Origin: Gammaproteobacteria bacterium
GTDB lineage: Bacteria > Pseudomonadota > Gammaproteobacteria > SZUA-152
Length of the DNA: 64,000 nucleotides
Direction: 5' to 3'
NCBI GenBank assembly: GCA_032250735.1
Contig: JAVVEP010000003.1
Span: forward strand, 127,962 to 191,961
This document shows positions 17,378-28,718 of this stretch, piece after piece. Numbering within the stretch: the first letter of the stretch is position 1; each line of letters begins with the position of its first letter. The position numbers were made by a program, and so were the translations under genes. Below the pieces are notes generated by a model. It ran no database searches. It saw only the letters and a list, made by a program, of their open reading frames with translations, and had not been told where the DNA came from.

Positions 17378-17482
17378 CGGGTTTAGGGTGAATTGGCCGC
17401 TATCCCACTCATTCGCTTCAGTCCCCCTAAATCCGACAGCCTCCCAGGGCCGTTCACTTAAGTTTTGCCATTCGCGGCCAAT
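17378..17482. repeat. Nested inverted repeats upstream of the chemoreceptor gene
   Basis: Two overlapping imperfect palindromes: 17378-17388 with 17425-17435 (CGGGTTTAGGG/CCCTAAATCCG, one mismatch) and 17392-17400 with 17474-17482 (ATTGGCCGC/GCGGCCAAT). No T run follows. This could be an operator or a decayed mobile-element end. No gene is supported in 17370-17582. Confidence 0.4.
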
Positions 17483-17582
17483 ATCACTCTCATCAACGGG
17501 GTTTCTGCAGAGCCATGGCCGGCCTGGCGCAACCTTCAATTGTCCCGTTTTTACAACGCAACCGTCACGAAGACACCGAAAA

Positions 17583-18743
17583 ATGCTGCAACACCTTACC
17601 TTACCCGCCGTATCGGTATTGTCCCGCCTGGGCCTGGGGCAGAAGCTCGTCCTGCTGGGCCTGCTGGTCCTCTCGCCCCAGTGGCTGCTGGCCCACCACT
17701 TTCTCGCGCACATCGCGGATGCGGCGGCCCGCAACGAGGTGCTGGTGTTTATCGGCCTCAGCAGCGGGCTGACGGTCTATCTCCTGCTGGCCTATTTTAT
17801 TGCCGGACGCCATGCCCAGCGCGGCCTGCCGCAGCCGCTGTCGGGGGAATATGCCGCGCCCCAGCAGCGGCTGCGACGTGCGGCAACCGAGCATGGCCGC
17901 ACCCTCTCGCGCATCTCGGCGGCGACCAACGAGGTCAATAGCGCCGCGGACGAGCTGTCGCAGATGTCGGCCAACAGCGCCGCCGGCACCCGCGAACAGG
18001 AGACGGCGGTCAACAGTATTGCCTCCGCCGTCGAGCAGATGGTGGCCAGCATTCACGAGATCGAACAACAGGCGGAGAACACCCGCGACATCTCCGAGCG
18101 CGCCGATCAGACCGCGGGCAAGGGTGCCCGGGTGGTGCAGGACGCAGTCGCCGAGATCCAGGCTGCGGCCGATGCCGTGGCCCAGGCCTCGGAGCAGATC
18201 TCGGCACTGGGAGCACGCTCGCAGCAGGTGGGTTCCATCATCCATGTGATCGAGGAGATCTCCGACCAGACCAACCTGCTGGCACTCAATGCGGCCATCG
18301 AGGCGGCCCGCGCCGGGGAATACGGCCGCGGCTTTGCCGTGGTGGCCGACGAGGTGCGCACCCTGGCCGGCCGTACCCATGCGGCGGCGGCCGAGGTGGC
18401 GCAGCAGATCAATCAGATCCAGGCCGAGATTACTACCACCGTGGACGGTATGGGCCGGGTGCAACACTCGGTGAGCGAGGGGGTCACCCTGACCCGGCAC
18501 GCCGGTGAGGCGCTGGAGGACATCAAACGCGGCGCCCATGAGACCGCGCAGATGATTGCCACCATGGGCGCGGCCGTGAATGAGCAGGGCGCGGTAAGCG
18601 CCGATATCGCCCGCCATATCGAACATATCAACCAGCAGGCCCACAACCAGAACAGCATCATGGATGACGTGGCCACCACCTCCGCCTACCTGGTGCAGCT
18701 GTCGCAGCGCCTGAGCCGGCTGAGCACGATGCCCCGCCCATGA
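17583..18743 (+). CDS. Methyl-accepting chemotaxis signalling protein lacking a sensor domain
   Basis: A 386-residue inner-membrane protein. Two membrane segments (about 12-33 and 45-68) are joined by a loop of roughly a dozen residues, so there is no room for a periplasmic sensor. The cytoplasmic part is a typical chemoreceptor signalling hairpin with the tip [20 protein letters not shown] and [11 protein letters not shown], which binds CheA/CheW. The start at 17583 puts the first membrane segment at the N-terminus. ATGA overlap with the next gene, which encodes a two-membrane-segment protein with a periplasmic sensor, indicates a receptor split in two. Confidence 0.85.
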   Translation: MLQHLTLPAVSVLSRLGLGQKLVLLGLLVLSPQWLLAHHFLAHIADAAARNEVLVFIGLSSGLTVYLLLAYFIAGRHAQRGLPQPLSGEYAAPQQRLRRAATEHGRTLSRISAATNEVNSAADELSQMSANSAAGTREQETAVNSIASAVEQMVASIHEIEQQAENTRDISERADQTAGKGARVVQDAVAEIQAAADAVAQASEQISALGARSQQVGSIIHVIEEISDQTNLLALNAAIEAARAGEYGRGFAVVADEVRTLAGRTHAAAAEVAQQINQIQAEITTTVDGMGRVQHSVSEGVTLTRHAGEALEDIKRGAHETAQMIATMGAAVNEQGAVSADIARHIEHINQQAHNQNSIMDDVATTSAYLVQLSQRLSRLSTMPRP

Positions 18744-19726
18744 GCCTGAGCCTGCTGTTTCCCGCCTGTGCCCTGCTGTCCGCCGGCTACCTGCTGCCCG
18801 CGTATCGCAGTACCCAGACACGTGCCGCCGGGCAACGGCTGCTGGGGTTGCAGGCGGTCAAGCAGCTACGGCAGCTACTGGAGGCGCTGCCCCAGCATCG
18901 CGGCATGGCCAATGCCCTGTTACAGGGTGACGAGAGCTTTCGCCCCAAGCTCACCAGCCTGCAGGCGAGCATCGACCAGGATATGGCCCGCACCCAGGCC
19001 CTGCTGTCCGTGGAAGCACACTGGGGGGTGGGGCCGCGCAGCCAGACGCTGCTGGATGCCTGGTCCACCATCAAGCAACAGCTCAGCCGCTTTTCCGCAG
19101 CCGAGAGTTTCGGCCGTCATACCGCCCTGATGACCGAGCTGCTCTACCTCATCAATGATGTGGCCGATGCCGCCGGCCTACTGCTGGCCGCCGACCCCAA
19201 TGCGCGGCTCATGGACACGGCCATCAACACCCTGCCGCTGGTGACCGAAACCCTGGGGCAGGCGCGGGGCATGGGCACCGGCGTGGCGGCGCGGGGCCGA
19301 TGCAGTATCGAGATGCGGGTCAAACTGCGCTATCTGCTGGCCAACACCCGCCGCGTGGCGGAGCAGATGGGGCAGGACGTGCGGGGTGCGCTCGCCCAGC
19401 GGGATGCGGTACAGGAGGCCGATTTCGGCACCCGTGCCGGCCATGCCCTCGACCAGAGCCAGCGGACGATCCAGGCATTCCTGTCCCTGCTGGAGAACGA
19501 CATTATTCATGAGCGCAGCGTGGAGCTGGCGCCGAGCGATTTCTACACCGCGGGCACCGAGGCCATCCAGCACAGCTTCAGCCTGCTGGACACCCTCCTC
19601 GGTTCGCTGCAGCACCGCCTCGCCCTGGTGGAACAGGCACAGCAACGACAGCTGTGGCTCTCCCGTGGCCTGGCGCTGGCCCTGCTGCTGCCCGCCGGGT
19701 ATCTGCTCGTCGCCAGTCTGGCCTAA
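18740..19726 (+). CDS. NIT-like periplasmic sensor protein, partner of the chemoreceptor
   Basis: A 328-residue protein with one membrane segment at each end (about 3-20 and 305-327) and a helical periplasmic domain of some 280 residues. [13 protein letters not shown], followed by a helical bundle, resembles NIT-type nitrate/nitrite sensor domains found in chemoreceptors and kinases. No cytoplasmic output domain is present; the protein ends in the second membrane segment. It overlaps the upstream signalling protein by 4 nt and probably forms a complex with it. Assignment to NIT is moderate; the ligand is unknown. Confidence 0.65.
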   Translation: MSLSLLFPACALLSAGYLLPAYRSTQTRAAGQRLLGLQAVKQLRQLLEALPQHRGMANALLQGDESFRPKLTSLQASIDQDMARTQALLSVEAHWGVGPRSQTLLDAWSTIKQQLSRFSAAESFGRHTALMTELLYLINDVADAAGLLLAADPNARLMDTAINTLPLVTETLGQARGMGTGVAARGRCSIEMRVKLRYLLANTRRVAEQMGQDVRGALAQRDAVQEADFGTRAGHALDQSQRTIQAFLSLLENDIIHERSVELAPSDFYTAGTEAIQHSFSLLDTLLGSLQHRLALVEQAQQRQLWLSRGLALALLLPAGYLLVASLA

Positions 19727-19770
19727 TTCCGGTTAGCGCCAAGGGCTGGGAGCCTGTCGGCAATCGCCAT

Positions 19771-20952
19771 TCACCCCGCGCCGGCCCTCGCGGCCATCAC
19801 ATCCTCACGGGTCAGCATACCCACCAGCCTGCGGCGCTCGTCCACCACCGGCATATGGTGGATGGCGTGCTGGGTAAACAGGGGTACCAGCTCACTCACC
19901 GGGTCATCCACCCACGCGGTAATCACCGGCGTGGTCATCAGCTGGCCCGCCACCTCCGGCTTGTCGGACTCGAAGCCCGGGGTGCGTTGACGCAGCCAGG
20001 CAAGGTGTTCGGCCATGCCCCCATGACTGTCATCCGTCGCCTCACCGTTGGCCCGAAACTCATTGGCCATGTGCACAAAGTCGCTGACCGTGATTATGCC
20101 CTGCACCCGCCGAAAGCTGTCCACCACCGGCAGACCCCGGATGTAGTGGCGTTCGAACAGCGCCCAGGCCTCACCCAGCTCCGTGCCGTATTCGACACTG
20201 ATCACCGGCTGACTCATGATATCCCCGCAGCGAATCCCGTCCAGGGCGTACTGATGGGCACGCTGCATGGCGCGGGCATAGATCTCCTGCAGGTCATGCT
20301 CACTGATGTCCAGATAGGTGTCCATCTCGCCCATGGCGTGGAGCAGGTCCTGGTGGCTGAAGGGGGTCTCCCCCGCCAGCCACTCCTCCTCGCGACGTTG
20401 CCAGTCGTCGTGCAGACGCGGTCCCTCCTCGATGGGTGAGTGCCGGCGGATGCCGGCGAGGTGCCAGTACAGCATGGCGCAGGCCAGCATCACGGCCACA
20501 TTCAGCAACACCGGGGTCAGCGCAAACTGATACCCCAGCTGCTGTACCGACTCGCCGCCCAGCACTACCATCAGGGCCGAGGCCCCCCCAGGGGGATGCA
20601 GACAGCGCAGATAGAACATCGCCACGATCGCCAGACTCACTGCGCTGGCCGCGGCCAGCGGCAGGCTGGGTATCCACCGGGCACAGGTGATGCCGATGAG
20701 CACCGAGACCATATGCCCGCCGACAAAGGCCCAGGGGCTCGAAAAGTTGCTGGTCGGGGTGGCAAACAGCAATACCGCCGAGGCGCCGATCGAGGCCGCC
20801 AGCAGGGGGACGTCCCGCCCGCTCAGACTGAGCTGGCTGATCAGGGCGACCAGCCCCACCGCAATCAGGGCGCTGGCGGCGGATAGCAGGATGCGTCGAT
20901 GACTGAGTTCGACTTGGGTCACAAACCAGTGGTGAAACGGAAAGGGGGCCAT
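19771..20952 (-). CDS. HPP-family membrane protein with CBS domains
   Basis: A 393-residue inner-membrane protein. The N-terminal half has four to five membrane segments and the family hallmark HPPGGASAL. The C-terminal half has a pair of CBS domains (DIMSQPVISV and QLMTTPVITAW) that usually sense adenosine nucleotides. HPP proteins have been linked to nitrite transport in cyanobacteria and chloroplasts, which is interesting beside a NIT-like sensor. I chose the ATG at 20952 (MAPFPFHHW); upstream in-frame codons to 21153 do not look coding. The small gene upstream is divergent. Confidence 0.85.
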   Translation of the reverse strand: MAPFPFHHWFVTQVELSHRRILLSAASALIAVGLVALISQLSLSGRDVPLLAASIGASAVLLFATPTSNFSSPWAFVGGHMVSVLIGITCARWIPSLPLAAASAVSLAIVAMFYLRCLHPPGGASALMVVLGGESVQQLGYQFALTPVLLNVAVMLACAMLYWHLAGIRRHSPIEEGPRLHDDWQRREEEWLAGETPFSHQDLLHAMGEMDTYLDISEHDLQEIYARAMQRAHQYALDGIRCGDIMSQPVISVEYGTELGEAWALFERHYIRGLPVVDSFRRVQGIITVSDFVHMANEFRANGEATDDSHGGMAEHLAWLRQRTPGFESDKPEVAGQLMTTPVITAWVDDPVSELVPLFTQHAIHHMPVVDERRRLVGMLTREDVMAARAGAG

Positions 20953-21107
20953 GGCGGTCCTGTGTGTTTTTCCTGTGTATTGTCCAGAATCGACTATAAA
21001 GTGTATATTGAATACTGGTTTTGCCTCCGGCGCAAATGTCGTTAGCAAACCGGCACTGAATGGCATAATCTTTAACCAGACACAGAACGTGGCAGTAGGT
21101 ACTAAAA

Positions 21108-21395
21108 ATGATGACCCGTAGCAATATTCAACAGGATATCTTCCAGCCACCAACGGCGGAGCGGCTAGGCTGCCTGGGGGCCGGCTGTTACGTGCAGATC
21201 CACCGGCAGGGGCAGTGCCAGTGGGTGGAGATCAGCCGCAGCGAGGGCGACGAGCTGGTGGGGGTTTTGCATCCGGCCCTGTCCACCCCCCTGTCGGCAG
21301 GGGTCGCAACCGACACCTCGGCCGAGCCGCAGGAGTTGCGCCTGCGCAGAGAGCAGATCACCGCCCTCGGCTGTGAGCGCTACTGTTTCTGCTGA
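21108..21395 (+). CDS. Small Cys-containing hypothetical protein
   Basis: A 95-residue soluble protein I do not recognise. It has Cys in GCLGAGC and ends in CERYCFC. Nothing shows a signal peptide or membrane segment. It is divergent from the HPP-CBS gene, sharing a 155-bp promoter region, and precedes the convergent ubiB by 37 nt. The clustered Cys may bind a metal or iron-sulfur cluster. Confidence 0.55.
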   Translation: MMTRSNIQQDIFQPPTAERLGCLGAGCYVQIHRQGQCQWVEISRSEGDELVGVLHPALSTPLSAGVATDTSAEPQELRLRREQITALGCERYCFC

Positions 21396-21432
21396 GACAG
21401 GGAATAGGGACAGGCGCCAACAAGCGCTCGGG

Positions 21433-23109
21433 CTAGCGGCCCCGGCCGGGCCAGGAGAAGATCAGCACGAAGCCGCCCAGGCCGCCCATCAGCCAGGTCA
21501 GCAACGGGGCGTTACCCAGCATGCTGGTGGTGGTGGGGTCGGCATAGACGTAGATAATCGAGGCGCTCAGCACCAGGGCCGAGCCGACAATGGCGCGAAA
21601 CAGGCGACGGTTGGCGCGGCGAATCTCCCAGCGCAGGGCTCGCATCTGCTCGCTGGCGCCCGCCTCGGCCTTCGGCGATCTGGCAGCATCAGTCGCGGTC
21701 GCCTGGGTCAGCCACTGGTGCAGCAGACCGGGGATCTCCGGCAATTTTTCACTCCACTCCGGTGCGTTACGGCGCGCCGCGCGCCAGATGGCCCGTACGC
21801 CTATCTGTTCACTCATCCAGCGTTCAAGATAGGGCTTGGCGGTCTGCCACAGGTCCAGGTCGGGATACAGCTGCCGCCCCAGGCCCTCGATATTCAACAG
21901 GGTCTTTTGCAGCAGCACCAGCTGGGGCTGGATCTCCATATTGAAACGCCGCGCCGTCTGAAACAGGCGTAACAACAAATAGCCAAACGAGATGTCTTTC
22001 AGGGGCCGCTCAAAGATCGGCTCACAGACGGTGCGAATCGCCGCCTCGAACTCCTCGACACGGGTACCCTCCGGCACCCAGCCGGACTCTACATGCAGCT
22101 CCGCCACCTTGCGATAATCGCGCCGGAAAAAGGCCAGAAAATTGCCCGCCAGATAGTGCTGGTCATCGTGACTGAGGGTGCCCATGATGCCAAAGTCCAC
22201 CGCGATATAGCGGCCACCGGGTTCGACAAAGATATTGCCGGGGTGCATGTCGGCATGAAAGAAGTTGTCGCGAAACACCTGGGTGAAAAAGATATCCACG
22301 CCGTGCTCGGCCAGCTTTTTCAGGTCGACCCCCTGCGCCCGCAAGGCGTCGATATCGCTCACCGGGATGCCGTGAATACGCTCCATCACCATCACATTGC
22401 GATGCGTCATCGGCCAATGGATCTCCGGCACGTACAACAGATCCGAGCTGGCAAAGTTGCGACGCAACATCGAGGCCGAGGCGGCCTCGCGCATCAGGTC
22501 CAGCTCGTCGAGCAGGGTCTTTTCAAATTCCGCCACCACCTCCCGCGGGCGCAGACGCTTGCCGTCCGCCCAGAAGCGGGTGGCCAGATCGGCAAGGGTA
22601 TACAGCAGGCCAAGATCGCGGCGGATGGTGTTAAGGATATTCGGCCGCACCACCTTGACCACCACCTCCCTGCCGTCATGCAGGGTGGCGGTGTGCACCT
22701 GGGCGATGGAGGCCGAGGCCAGTGGTCGCTCGTCAAAGCGGGCAAATAATTCGCCCACCGGCCTGCCCAGATCCCTTTCGATAATCGCGCGCGCCTGATC
22801 ACCGGGGAAAGGGGGCACATTGTCCTGTAGCTGGGCCAGCTCGAGGGCGATGTCATCCGGCAACAGGTCGCGGCGGGTGGAGAGGATCTGTCCAAACTTG
22901 ACAAAGATCGGGCCGAGGTCTTCCAGGCTGCGGCGAATCCGCACGCCGCGGGCCAGTTTTTCGCGCCGAAACCAGCGCCAAGGCGAGAGGTATTGCAGGA
23001 AACGCACCGGCCGCAGCAGGTGGGTCGCCAGGATCACCTCGTCGAGGCCGTGGCGACCGAGGACATTGTTGATGTGGATGAGACGTAATGCCTGCCGAAA
23101 TCCGATCAC
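21433..23109 (-). CDS. ubiB: Ubiquinone biosynthesis kinase-like protein UbiB
   Basis: A 558-residue atypical kinase/ATPase of the ABC1/ADCK family needed for ubiquinone synthesis. [18 protein letters not shown] carries the KxGQ motif, ASASIAQVH is the Ala-rich loop, and [11 protein letters not shown] and VDFGIMG are the catalytic and metal motifs. Two C-terminal membrane segments end the protein (about 502-520 and 530-555). Last gene of ubiE-RDD-ubiJ-ubiB, with a 4-nt overlap with ubiJ. Confidence 0.95.
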   Translation of the reverse strand: MIGFRQALRLIHINNVLGRHGLDEVILATHLLRPVRFLQYLSPWRWFRREKLARGVRIRRSLEDLGPIFVKFGQILSTRRDLLPDDIALELAQLQDNVPPFPGDQARAIIERDLGRPVGELFARFDERPLASASIAQVHTATLHDGREVVVKVVRPNILNTIRRDLGLLYTLADLATRFWADGKRLRPREVVAEFEKTLLDELDLMREAASASMLRRNFASSDLLYVPEIHWPMTHRNVMVMERIHGIPVSDIDALRAQGVDLKKLAEHGVDIFFTQVFRDNFFHADMHPGNIFVEPGGRYIAVDFGIMGTLSHDDQHYLAGNFLAFFRRDYRKVAELHVESGWVPEGTRVEEFEAAIRTVCEPIFERPLKDISFGYLLLRLFQTARRFNMEIQPQLVLLQKTLLNIEGLGRQLYPDLDLWQTAKPYLERWMSEQIGVRAIWRAARRNAPEWSEKLPEIPGLLHQWLTQATATDAARSPKAEAGASEQMRALRWEIRRANRRLFRAIVGSALVLSASIIYVYADPTTTSMLGNAPLLTWLMGGLGGFVLIFSWPGRGR

Positions 23110-23768
23110 TCCGCTTCTCCGCTATGCGGCGCCGTACCGCTCTCGCCCCGCGCGGCCGGCAGATGTGACTGCAAGCGCTGTACCCGTGCCTCCAGACGAT
23201 CCACGTCCGTGCGCAACCCATCAACCTGCGATAGATAGGCGTCGACCTCGTCGCGATTGGGCAGCATCTCGCTCTCTTCCTGCAGATATTCCGCCGCATC
23301 CTGCCCCAGGGTATCGGCCGTCTGCCGTCCCCAGGCAACCGCGCCACGCACCAGATTGCCCACCTTGTGTGCAACCAGGTCACCGGTGAAGTGCGACAGA
23401 TGCTCTTCCCAGTCGATATCCAGGGCATCCAGAATGTCACGAAACTCCTGGCCCAGTTCTACGTCGCCACTGATTGTGACATCGCCGGCGAACACCACAT
23501 CGCCCGCATGTTTCGCCAGCCCCATACGCATCAGGGCCAGTGGCGAACCGCGCAACACCGTGTCGGCCTCACCTTCAAAGCGGCCATAAACGGTCAACTT
23601 GCCGGCCTCGGGAATCAGATACAGGGCCACATCCAGGCCGCTGAACTCGATGGCGATCACCTTGCCCTGCAAACGGGACAGGCGTGCAACGCTATCCTCG
23701 TCTAACTGTAAGACGCGATTCAAGGCCGACTCGATAGCGGCAGTGATGGTGGTGGGCAGGTGTCTCAT
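23106..23768 (-). CDS. ubiJ: Ubiquinone biosynthesis accessory factor UbiJ
   Basis: A 220-residue protein with an SCP2-type lipid-binding domain (about 10-110; the segment [18 protein letters not shown] is typical) and a C-terminal coiled coil (about 160-205). In E. coli UbiJ organises the soluble Ubi complex with UbiK. It overlaps ubiB downstream (ATGA) and the RDD gene upstream, so it is translationally coupled. Confidence 0.92.
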   Translation of the reverse strand: MRHLPTTITAAIESALNRVLQLDEDSVARLSRLQGKVIAIEFSGLDVALYLIPEAGKLTVYGRFEGEADTVLRGSPLALMRMGLAKHAGDVVFAGDVTISGDVELGQEFRDILDALDIDWEEHLSHFTGDLVAHKVGNLVRGAVAWGRQTADTLGQDAAEYLQEESEMLPNRDEVDAYLSQVDGLRTDVDRLEARVQRLQSHLPAARGESGTAPHSGEAE

Positions 23769-24244
23769 CGCAGTTCACCCATCAGCTGTTGCAGGCTTTT
23801 GGTGGATTCATCGTCGGCCTCGAGCCCCGCGCGGTACACCACCACGGTATTGGCGAGCTTGTCGTGAAAACCCTGCTTGCGTTTGTCATACGCCACCCAG
23901 AAAAATCCCAGCATCAGGGGCAGGACGGAGGCGAGATAGGCAACATATCGCAGCACCGCCTGCCGACTGGTCATCGGCAATAAGCTGTCGGCATCGACGA
24001 TCTGGCATTCCAGCAACAGCTTTCCCGGCGTGCCCAGAAATTTCAGCCACAGCCCAACGGTAATGAGCAATACCAGAGCCATGCGCAGCAGGCCTTCGGT
24101 GGTCAGCATGCCCGCATTTATAAATGACGGATCCAGCAGCAAGCCCATCAACACCATGAGCATGACGCTGTCGATCAGGCTCGCGCCCACCCGTCGCCAG
24201 AATCCGGCATAGTGGACTGTGGCCAGGTCCAGGGCCTCACTCAC
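23765..24244 (-). CDS. RDD-family membrane protein
   Basis: A 159-residue inner-membrane protein with three to four membrane segments. It opens with [16 protein letters not shown] (the R...D of the family name), and [14 protein letters not shown] and [18 protein letters not shown] are also family hallmarks. Function is unknown; some RDD proteins move ions. It sits between ubiE and ubiJ with 4-nt overlaps on both sides, an unusual insertion into the ubi cluster. A role in quinone membrane assembly is possible but not shown. Confidence 0.85.
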   Translation of the reverse strand: MSEALDLATVHYAGFWRRVGASLIDSVMLMVLMGLLLDPSFINAGMLTTEGLLRMALVLLITVGLWLKFLGTPGKLLLECQIVDADSLLPMTSRQAVLRYVAYLASVLPLMLGFFWVAYDKRKQGFHDKLANTVVVYRAGLEADDESTKSLQQLMGELR

Positions 24245-25002
24245 AACTTATAACCCCGGTGCAGGGCGACAATGCCGCCCGAAAGATTGAAATATTCACA
24301 CCGCTCCAGACCGGCGCTTTCCATCATCTCCTTTAATTCCTGCTGGCCGGGATGCATGCGTATGGACTCCGCGAGATAACGATAACTGGCATCATCCCTG
24401 GCAATCAGCCTGCCCATCAACGGCAACAATTTGAAAGAATAGGCGTCATAGAGGGGGGCCAGACCCGGCGCCACCGGTTTGGAAAATTCCAGTACCAGCA
24501 GCCGGCCGCCGGGTTTCAGAACACGGCGCATGGATCGCAATGCCGCATCCTTGTCGGTGACATTACGCAGCCCGAAGGCAATGGTAATGCAATCGAAATA
24601 ATTGTCCGGGAACGGCAGGCATTCGGCATTGGCCTGCACATACTCCATGTTAGACAATACGCCGCGGTCGATCAGCCGTTCACGCCCCACCCTCAACATG
24701 GAATCATTGATATCGGCCAGTATCACCTGGCCCTGGTCACCCACCAGCGCGGAAAACTTTGCCGCCAGATCACCGGTGCCACCGGCGATATCCAGCACCC
24801 GCTGGCCGCCACGCACGCCGCTCATCTCAATGGTGTAACGTTTCCACAGACGGTGCACACCCATCGACATCAGGTCGTTCATCAGGTCATAGCTATCGGC
24901 GACCGAATGGAATACCCCGGCCACCTTGCCGGCCTTTTCTTCACGGCGCACTTTTTCGTAACCGAAGTGAGTGGTGTCCTTGTCCTGTGGCGAATGATTC
25001 AT
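24241..25002 (-). CDS. ubiE: Ubiquinone/menaquinone C-methyltransferase UbiE
   Basis: A 253-residue SAM-dependent methyltransferase that adds the ring methyl group in ubiquinone and menaquinone synthesis. [15 protein letters not shown] is the SAM-binding motif; [12 protein letters not shown] and [10 protein letters not shown] are UbiE signatures. It is 24 nt downstream of the DUF971 gene and overlaps the RDD gene by 4 nt. Confidence 0.96.
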   Translation of the reverse strand: MNHSPQDKDTTHFGYEKVRREEKAGKVAGVFHSVADSYDLMNDLMSMGVHRLWKRYTIEMSGVRGGQRVLDIAGGTGDLAAKFSALVGDQGQVILADINDSMLRVGRERLIDRGVLSNMEYVQANAECLPFPDNYFDCITIAFGLRNVTDKDAALRSMRRVLKPGGRLLVLEFSKPVAPGLAPLYDAYSFKLLPLMGRLIARDDASYRYLAESIRMHPGQQELKEMMESAGLERCEYFNLSGGIVALHRGYKL

Positions 25003-25026
25003 CTTTTTTCTTTTCTCTTTTCTCGT

Positions 25027-25401
25027 TTAGCTTTTATCTGCCGTCTTGCGTTTGTGACCGGCCTTTTCCAGGCGGTTCAAGTATTCGGCCCACTTTTCTG
25101 TCTTGTCCCGGCCCAGCACATACAGGGTATCCCAGGAGTAGATACCGGTGCGGTGGCCGTCATCAAATTCCAGTTGGACGGCATAATTGCCGACCGGTTC
25201 AATGCCGGCAATATTGACATTCTCCTTGCCCACCTGCAGCACCTCCTGACCGGGGCCATGTCCCGCCACTTCAGCCGACGGCGAATAAACGCGCAGGTAT
25301 TCACAGGGATATTCAAACGTGTTGCCGTCGTCAAAGGTGATTTCCAGCATGCGTGAGGCCTGGTGCAGATTAATATCAGTCGGTCTTGGGGCCGAGGTCA
25401 T
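25027..25401 (-). CDS. DUF971 protein (gamma-butyrobetaine-hydroxylase N-terminal-like domain)
   Basis: A 124-residue single-domain protein. LEITFDDGNTFEYPCEYLRVYSPSAEVAGHG and YAVQLEFDDGHRTGIYSWD are family hallmarks, parts of a small beta fold that in other proteins binds zinc. Start at 25401 (7 nt after GGAG) fits better than 25407, whose ribosome site would abut the start. Commonly found between hslU and ubiE in gammaproteobacteria, as here. Function unproved. Confidence 0.88.
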   Translation of the reverse strand: MTSAPRPTDINLHQASRMLEITFDDGNTFEYPCEYLRVYSPSAEVAGHGPGQEVLQVGKENVNIAGIEPVGNYAVQLEFDDGHRTGIYSWDTLYVLGRDKTEKWAEYLNRLEKAGHKRKTADKS

Positions 25402-25448
25402 AACCATTCTCCGTCAATCATTGGTTGGTTAACACACCGTAATGGTGG

Positions 25449-26825
25449 TTAAAGAATATAGCGACTCAGATCTTCGTCTTTGGCCAGCGCACCGAGATGC
25501 TCGTCAACATAGGCGGCGTCCACCGTCACGGAGGTACCGCTTCGATCCGCTGCCGCAAAGGAGATCTCTTCCAGCAGGCGTTCCACCACCGTGTGTAATC
25601 GACGCGCACCGATATTGTCGGTGCGTTCGTTCACCATCCAGGCGACCTCGGCGATGCGCAGAATCCCCTCGGCGGAGAATGACAGGCTGACACCCTCGGT
25701 GCCCAGCAGGGCGATGTACTGTTCGGTGAGTGAGGCATCGGGTTCGGTGAGGATGCGCACAAAGTCTTCGGTACTGAGTGCATTGAGCTCCACCCGTATC
25801 GGCAGACGTCCCTGTAGTTCCGGAATCAGGTCCGACGGCTTGGACAGATGAAACGCGCCCGAGGCGATAAACAGGATGTGATCGGTTTTTACCATGCCGT
25901 ATTTGGTGGTTACCGTGGAGCCTTCCACCAGCGGCAACAGGTCACGCTGCACACCCTCGCGCGACACATCCGGGCCTGAGCTTTCGCCGCGTTTGCAGAT
26001 CTTGTCCATCTCATCGAGAAACACGATGCCGTTTTGCTCGACGTTGTCCACCGCGCGCAGCTTGATCTCTTCCTCGTTAAGCAGCTTGCCGGCCTCTTCG
26101 TCCACCAGCAGCTTCAGGGCATCCTTGATGCGCAGCTTGCGGGTATGGGTGCGACCGCTGCCGATGTTCTGAAACAGGCCCTGCAACTGGCTGGTCATCT
26201 CCTCCATGCCCGGCGGCGCCATAATCTCCACGCCCACCGGACTGGCGCTGAGTTCGATCTCGACCTCCTTGTCATCGAGATCCCCCTCGCGCAGCTTTTT
26301 GCGGAATTTCTGCCGCGTCGATGACTCGGTCGCGTCCTCCGCTTCCGCTGTCCCCGTCCCGCCGAAGCCAAGATTACTGGGCCGGGCCGGGCGTAACAGG
26401 ACATCGAGGATACGGTCCTCCGCCGCCTCTTCCGCGCGGAAGCGCACCTTTTTTATCTCCGTTTCCCGCACCAGTTTGATGGAAATGTCGACCAGGTCGC
26501 GGATAATGGATTCCACGTCACGCCCCACATAACCGACCTCGGTAAACTTGGTGGCCTCGACCTTCACAAAGGGGGCATTGGCCAGCCTGGCCAGACGTCG
26601 CGCGATCTCGGTCTTGCCCACCCCGGTCGGCCCGATCATCAATATATTCTTGGGCGTGATCTCGCCCTTCAGGGCATCCGCCACCTGCGAACGCCGCCAG
26701 CGGTTGCGTAGCGCAATGGCCACGGCACGCTTGGCATCGGCCTGGCCGATAATGTGCTTATCCAGTTCCTGCACAATCTCGCGCGGGGTCATCTGCGCCT
26801 GCAGTTCATCCTTCGGTGACGGCAT
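25449..26825 (-). CDS. hslU: ATP-dependent protease ATPase subunit HslU
   Basis: A 458-residue AAA+ unfoldase that feeds the HslV peptidase. Walker A is [15 protein letters not shown], Walker B lies in [11 protein letters not shown], and the C-terminus LSRYIL docks into HslV. An inserted I-domain runs about residues 110-245. Translation is coupled to hslV through the sequence TAATG. Often heat-shock controlled; no clear sigma-32 site was seen. Confidence 0.96.
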   Translation of the reverse strand: MPSPKDELQAQMTPREIVQELDKHIIGQADAKRAVAIALRNRWRRSQVADALKGEITPKNILMIGPTGVGKTEIARRLARLANAPFVKVEATKFTEVGYVGRDVESIIRDLVDISIKLVRETEIKKVRFRAEEAAEDRILDVLLRPARPSNLGFGGTGTAEAEDATESSTRQKFRKKLREGDLDDKEVEIELSASPVGVEIMAPPGMEEMTSQLQGLFQNIGSGRTHTRKLRIKDALKLLVDEEAGKLLNEEEIKLRAVDNVEQNGIVFLDEMDKICKRGESSGPDVSREGVQRDLLPLVEGSTVTTKYGMVKTDHILFIASGAFHLSKPSDLIPELQGRLPIRVELNALSTEDFVRILTEPDASLTEQYIALLGTEGVSLSFSAEGILRIAEVAWMVNERTDNIGARRLHTVVERLLEEISFAAADRSGTSVTVDAAYVDEHLGALAKDEDLSRYIL

Positions 26826-27391
26826 TATTGACCTGCCCCCTTGTGTGCATCACCCACGCGCAATTCCTCGAGGGTGAAGTGGTCGTTGGTAAACACGCAG
26901 ATCTCCGAGGCAATCTTCAACGCCTTTTCACAGATATCGCGCGCGCCCAGTTCGGTGTTCTGCATCAGCGCACGAGCCGCGGCCTCGGCAAAGGAGCCAC
27001 CGGAACCGATGGCGATCACATCATACTCCGGCTCGATCACATCACCGTTACCCGAGATCACCAGCGAGGCGGTCTCATCGGCCACAGATAACAGCGCCTC
27101 CAGCCGACGCAGCATGCGATCCGTGCGCCAGTCCTTGGCCAGCTCCACGGCGGCACGCGTGAGGTGGCCCTGGTGTTTTTCCAGTTTGCCCTCAAAGCGC
27201 TCGAACAGGGTAAAGGCGTCCGCCGTACCGCCTGCGAACCCGGCCACCACCTTGCCGTGATAGAGGCGCCGCACTTTGCGTGCATTGCCCTTCATGATGG
27301 TATTACCCATGGAAACCTGACCGTCGCCGCCGATCACCACCGCGTCGCCGCGCCGTACCGAGAGGATGGTCGTGCCGTGATATTGTTCCAA
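26825..27391 (-). CDS. hslV: ATP-dependent protease peptidase subunit HslV
   Basis: A 188-residue proteasome-like peptidase. The start is the TTG at 27391 with AGAGGA upstream; an ATG-like codon at 27463 would add 24 atypical residues. [11 protein letters not shown] contains the N-terminal catalytic Thr region, and [18 protein letters not shown] is conserved. It forms a double hexamer capped by HslU. Confidence 0.94.
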   Translation of the reverse strand: MEQYHGTTILSVRRGDAVVIGGDGQVSMGNTIMKGNARKVRRLYHGKVVAGFAGGTADAFTLFERFEGKLEKHQGHLTRAAVELAKDWRTDRMLRRLEALLSVADETASLVISGNGDVIEPEYDVIAIGSGGSFAEAAARALMQNTELGARDICEKALKIASEICVFTNDHFTLEELRVGDAHKGAGQ

Positions 27392-27720
27392 ATCCTTGAG
27401 TCCTCTTTCGTCGCCAGAAGGCGGGCTATGTGCATGCGCGCCGCGGTAGGGATCGCGTCGCAAAGCACGATTTTACATGATTTCATCGCGGGGCGAGGAA
27501 TTCCTGGCCTTGTACTTTTAAGCTTGCGCTTTTAGCCTTGCACTTAATAACCCGCTAAGCTATCCCTCAACCGAAGCCACACCGAACTTATAACCAAACT
27601 GATAACCAGAGCTCAATTGCCATAAACACAGTAGCAAACACAGCAACAAAAAGCCGCCGGTAATCCATCACCGATGATCCGTGCGTGTACCGATCACCAC
27701 ACCACTTTCGAGGAATTCAC
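27392..27720. other. Intergenic region between hslV and the hydrolase gene
   Basis: 329 bp between divergent genes. A pair of 14-bp imperfect tandem units (27515-27528, 27529-27542; CTTTTAAGCTTGCG/CTTTTAGCCTTGCA) is seen, plus AT-rich DNA near 27560-27640 with two copies of a TATAACCA-like motif. Likely holds both promoters. No gene is supported. Confidence 0.4.
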
Positions 27721-28509
<789 letters not shown>

Positions 28510-28718
28510 ACGCGGTTCGTAGTGCTGAATAGGAGGCCAGCCCCTGGCCGATGGGTCGGGTTGGTGAAATTGTTGAGGTTGAATCGCCGAGGGGGCTCGG
28601 CTCCTACAGTGCGTAGAGCGCAATTACCGAAGGGCATTGCGCCGCATGTTTTCTTACCGCTAAGTGCCACGCAACGATCTGCGGCTTTTACTCAGCACTT
28701 AGCACTTAATCCTCAGCA

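Noticed and set aside
27392-27560. Sigma-32 promoter for hslVU (CTTAAAA ... CCCCGCGAT)
   Set aside because: The spacing is 22 nt, longer than the 11-16 accepted for sigma-32.
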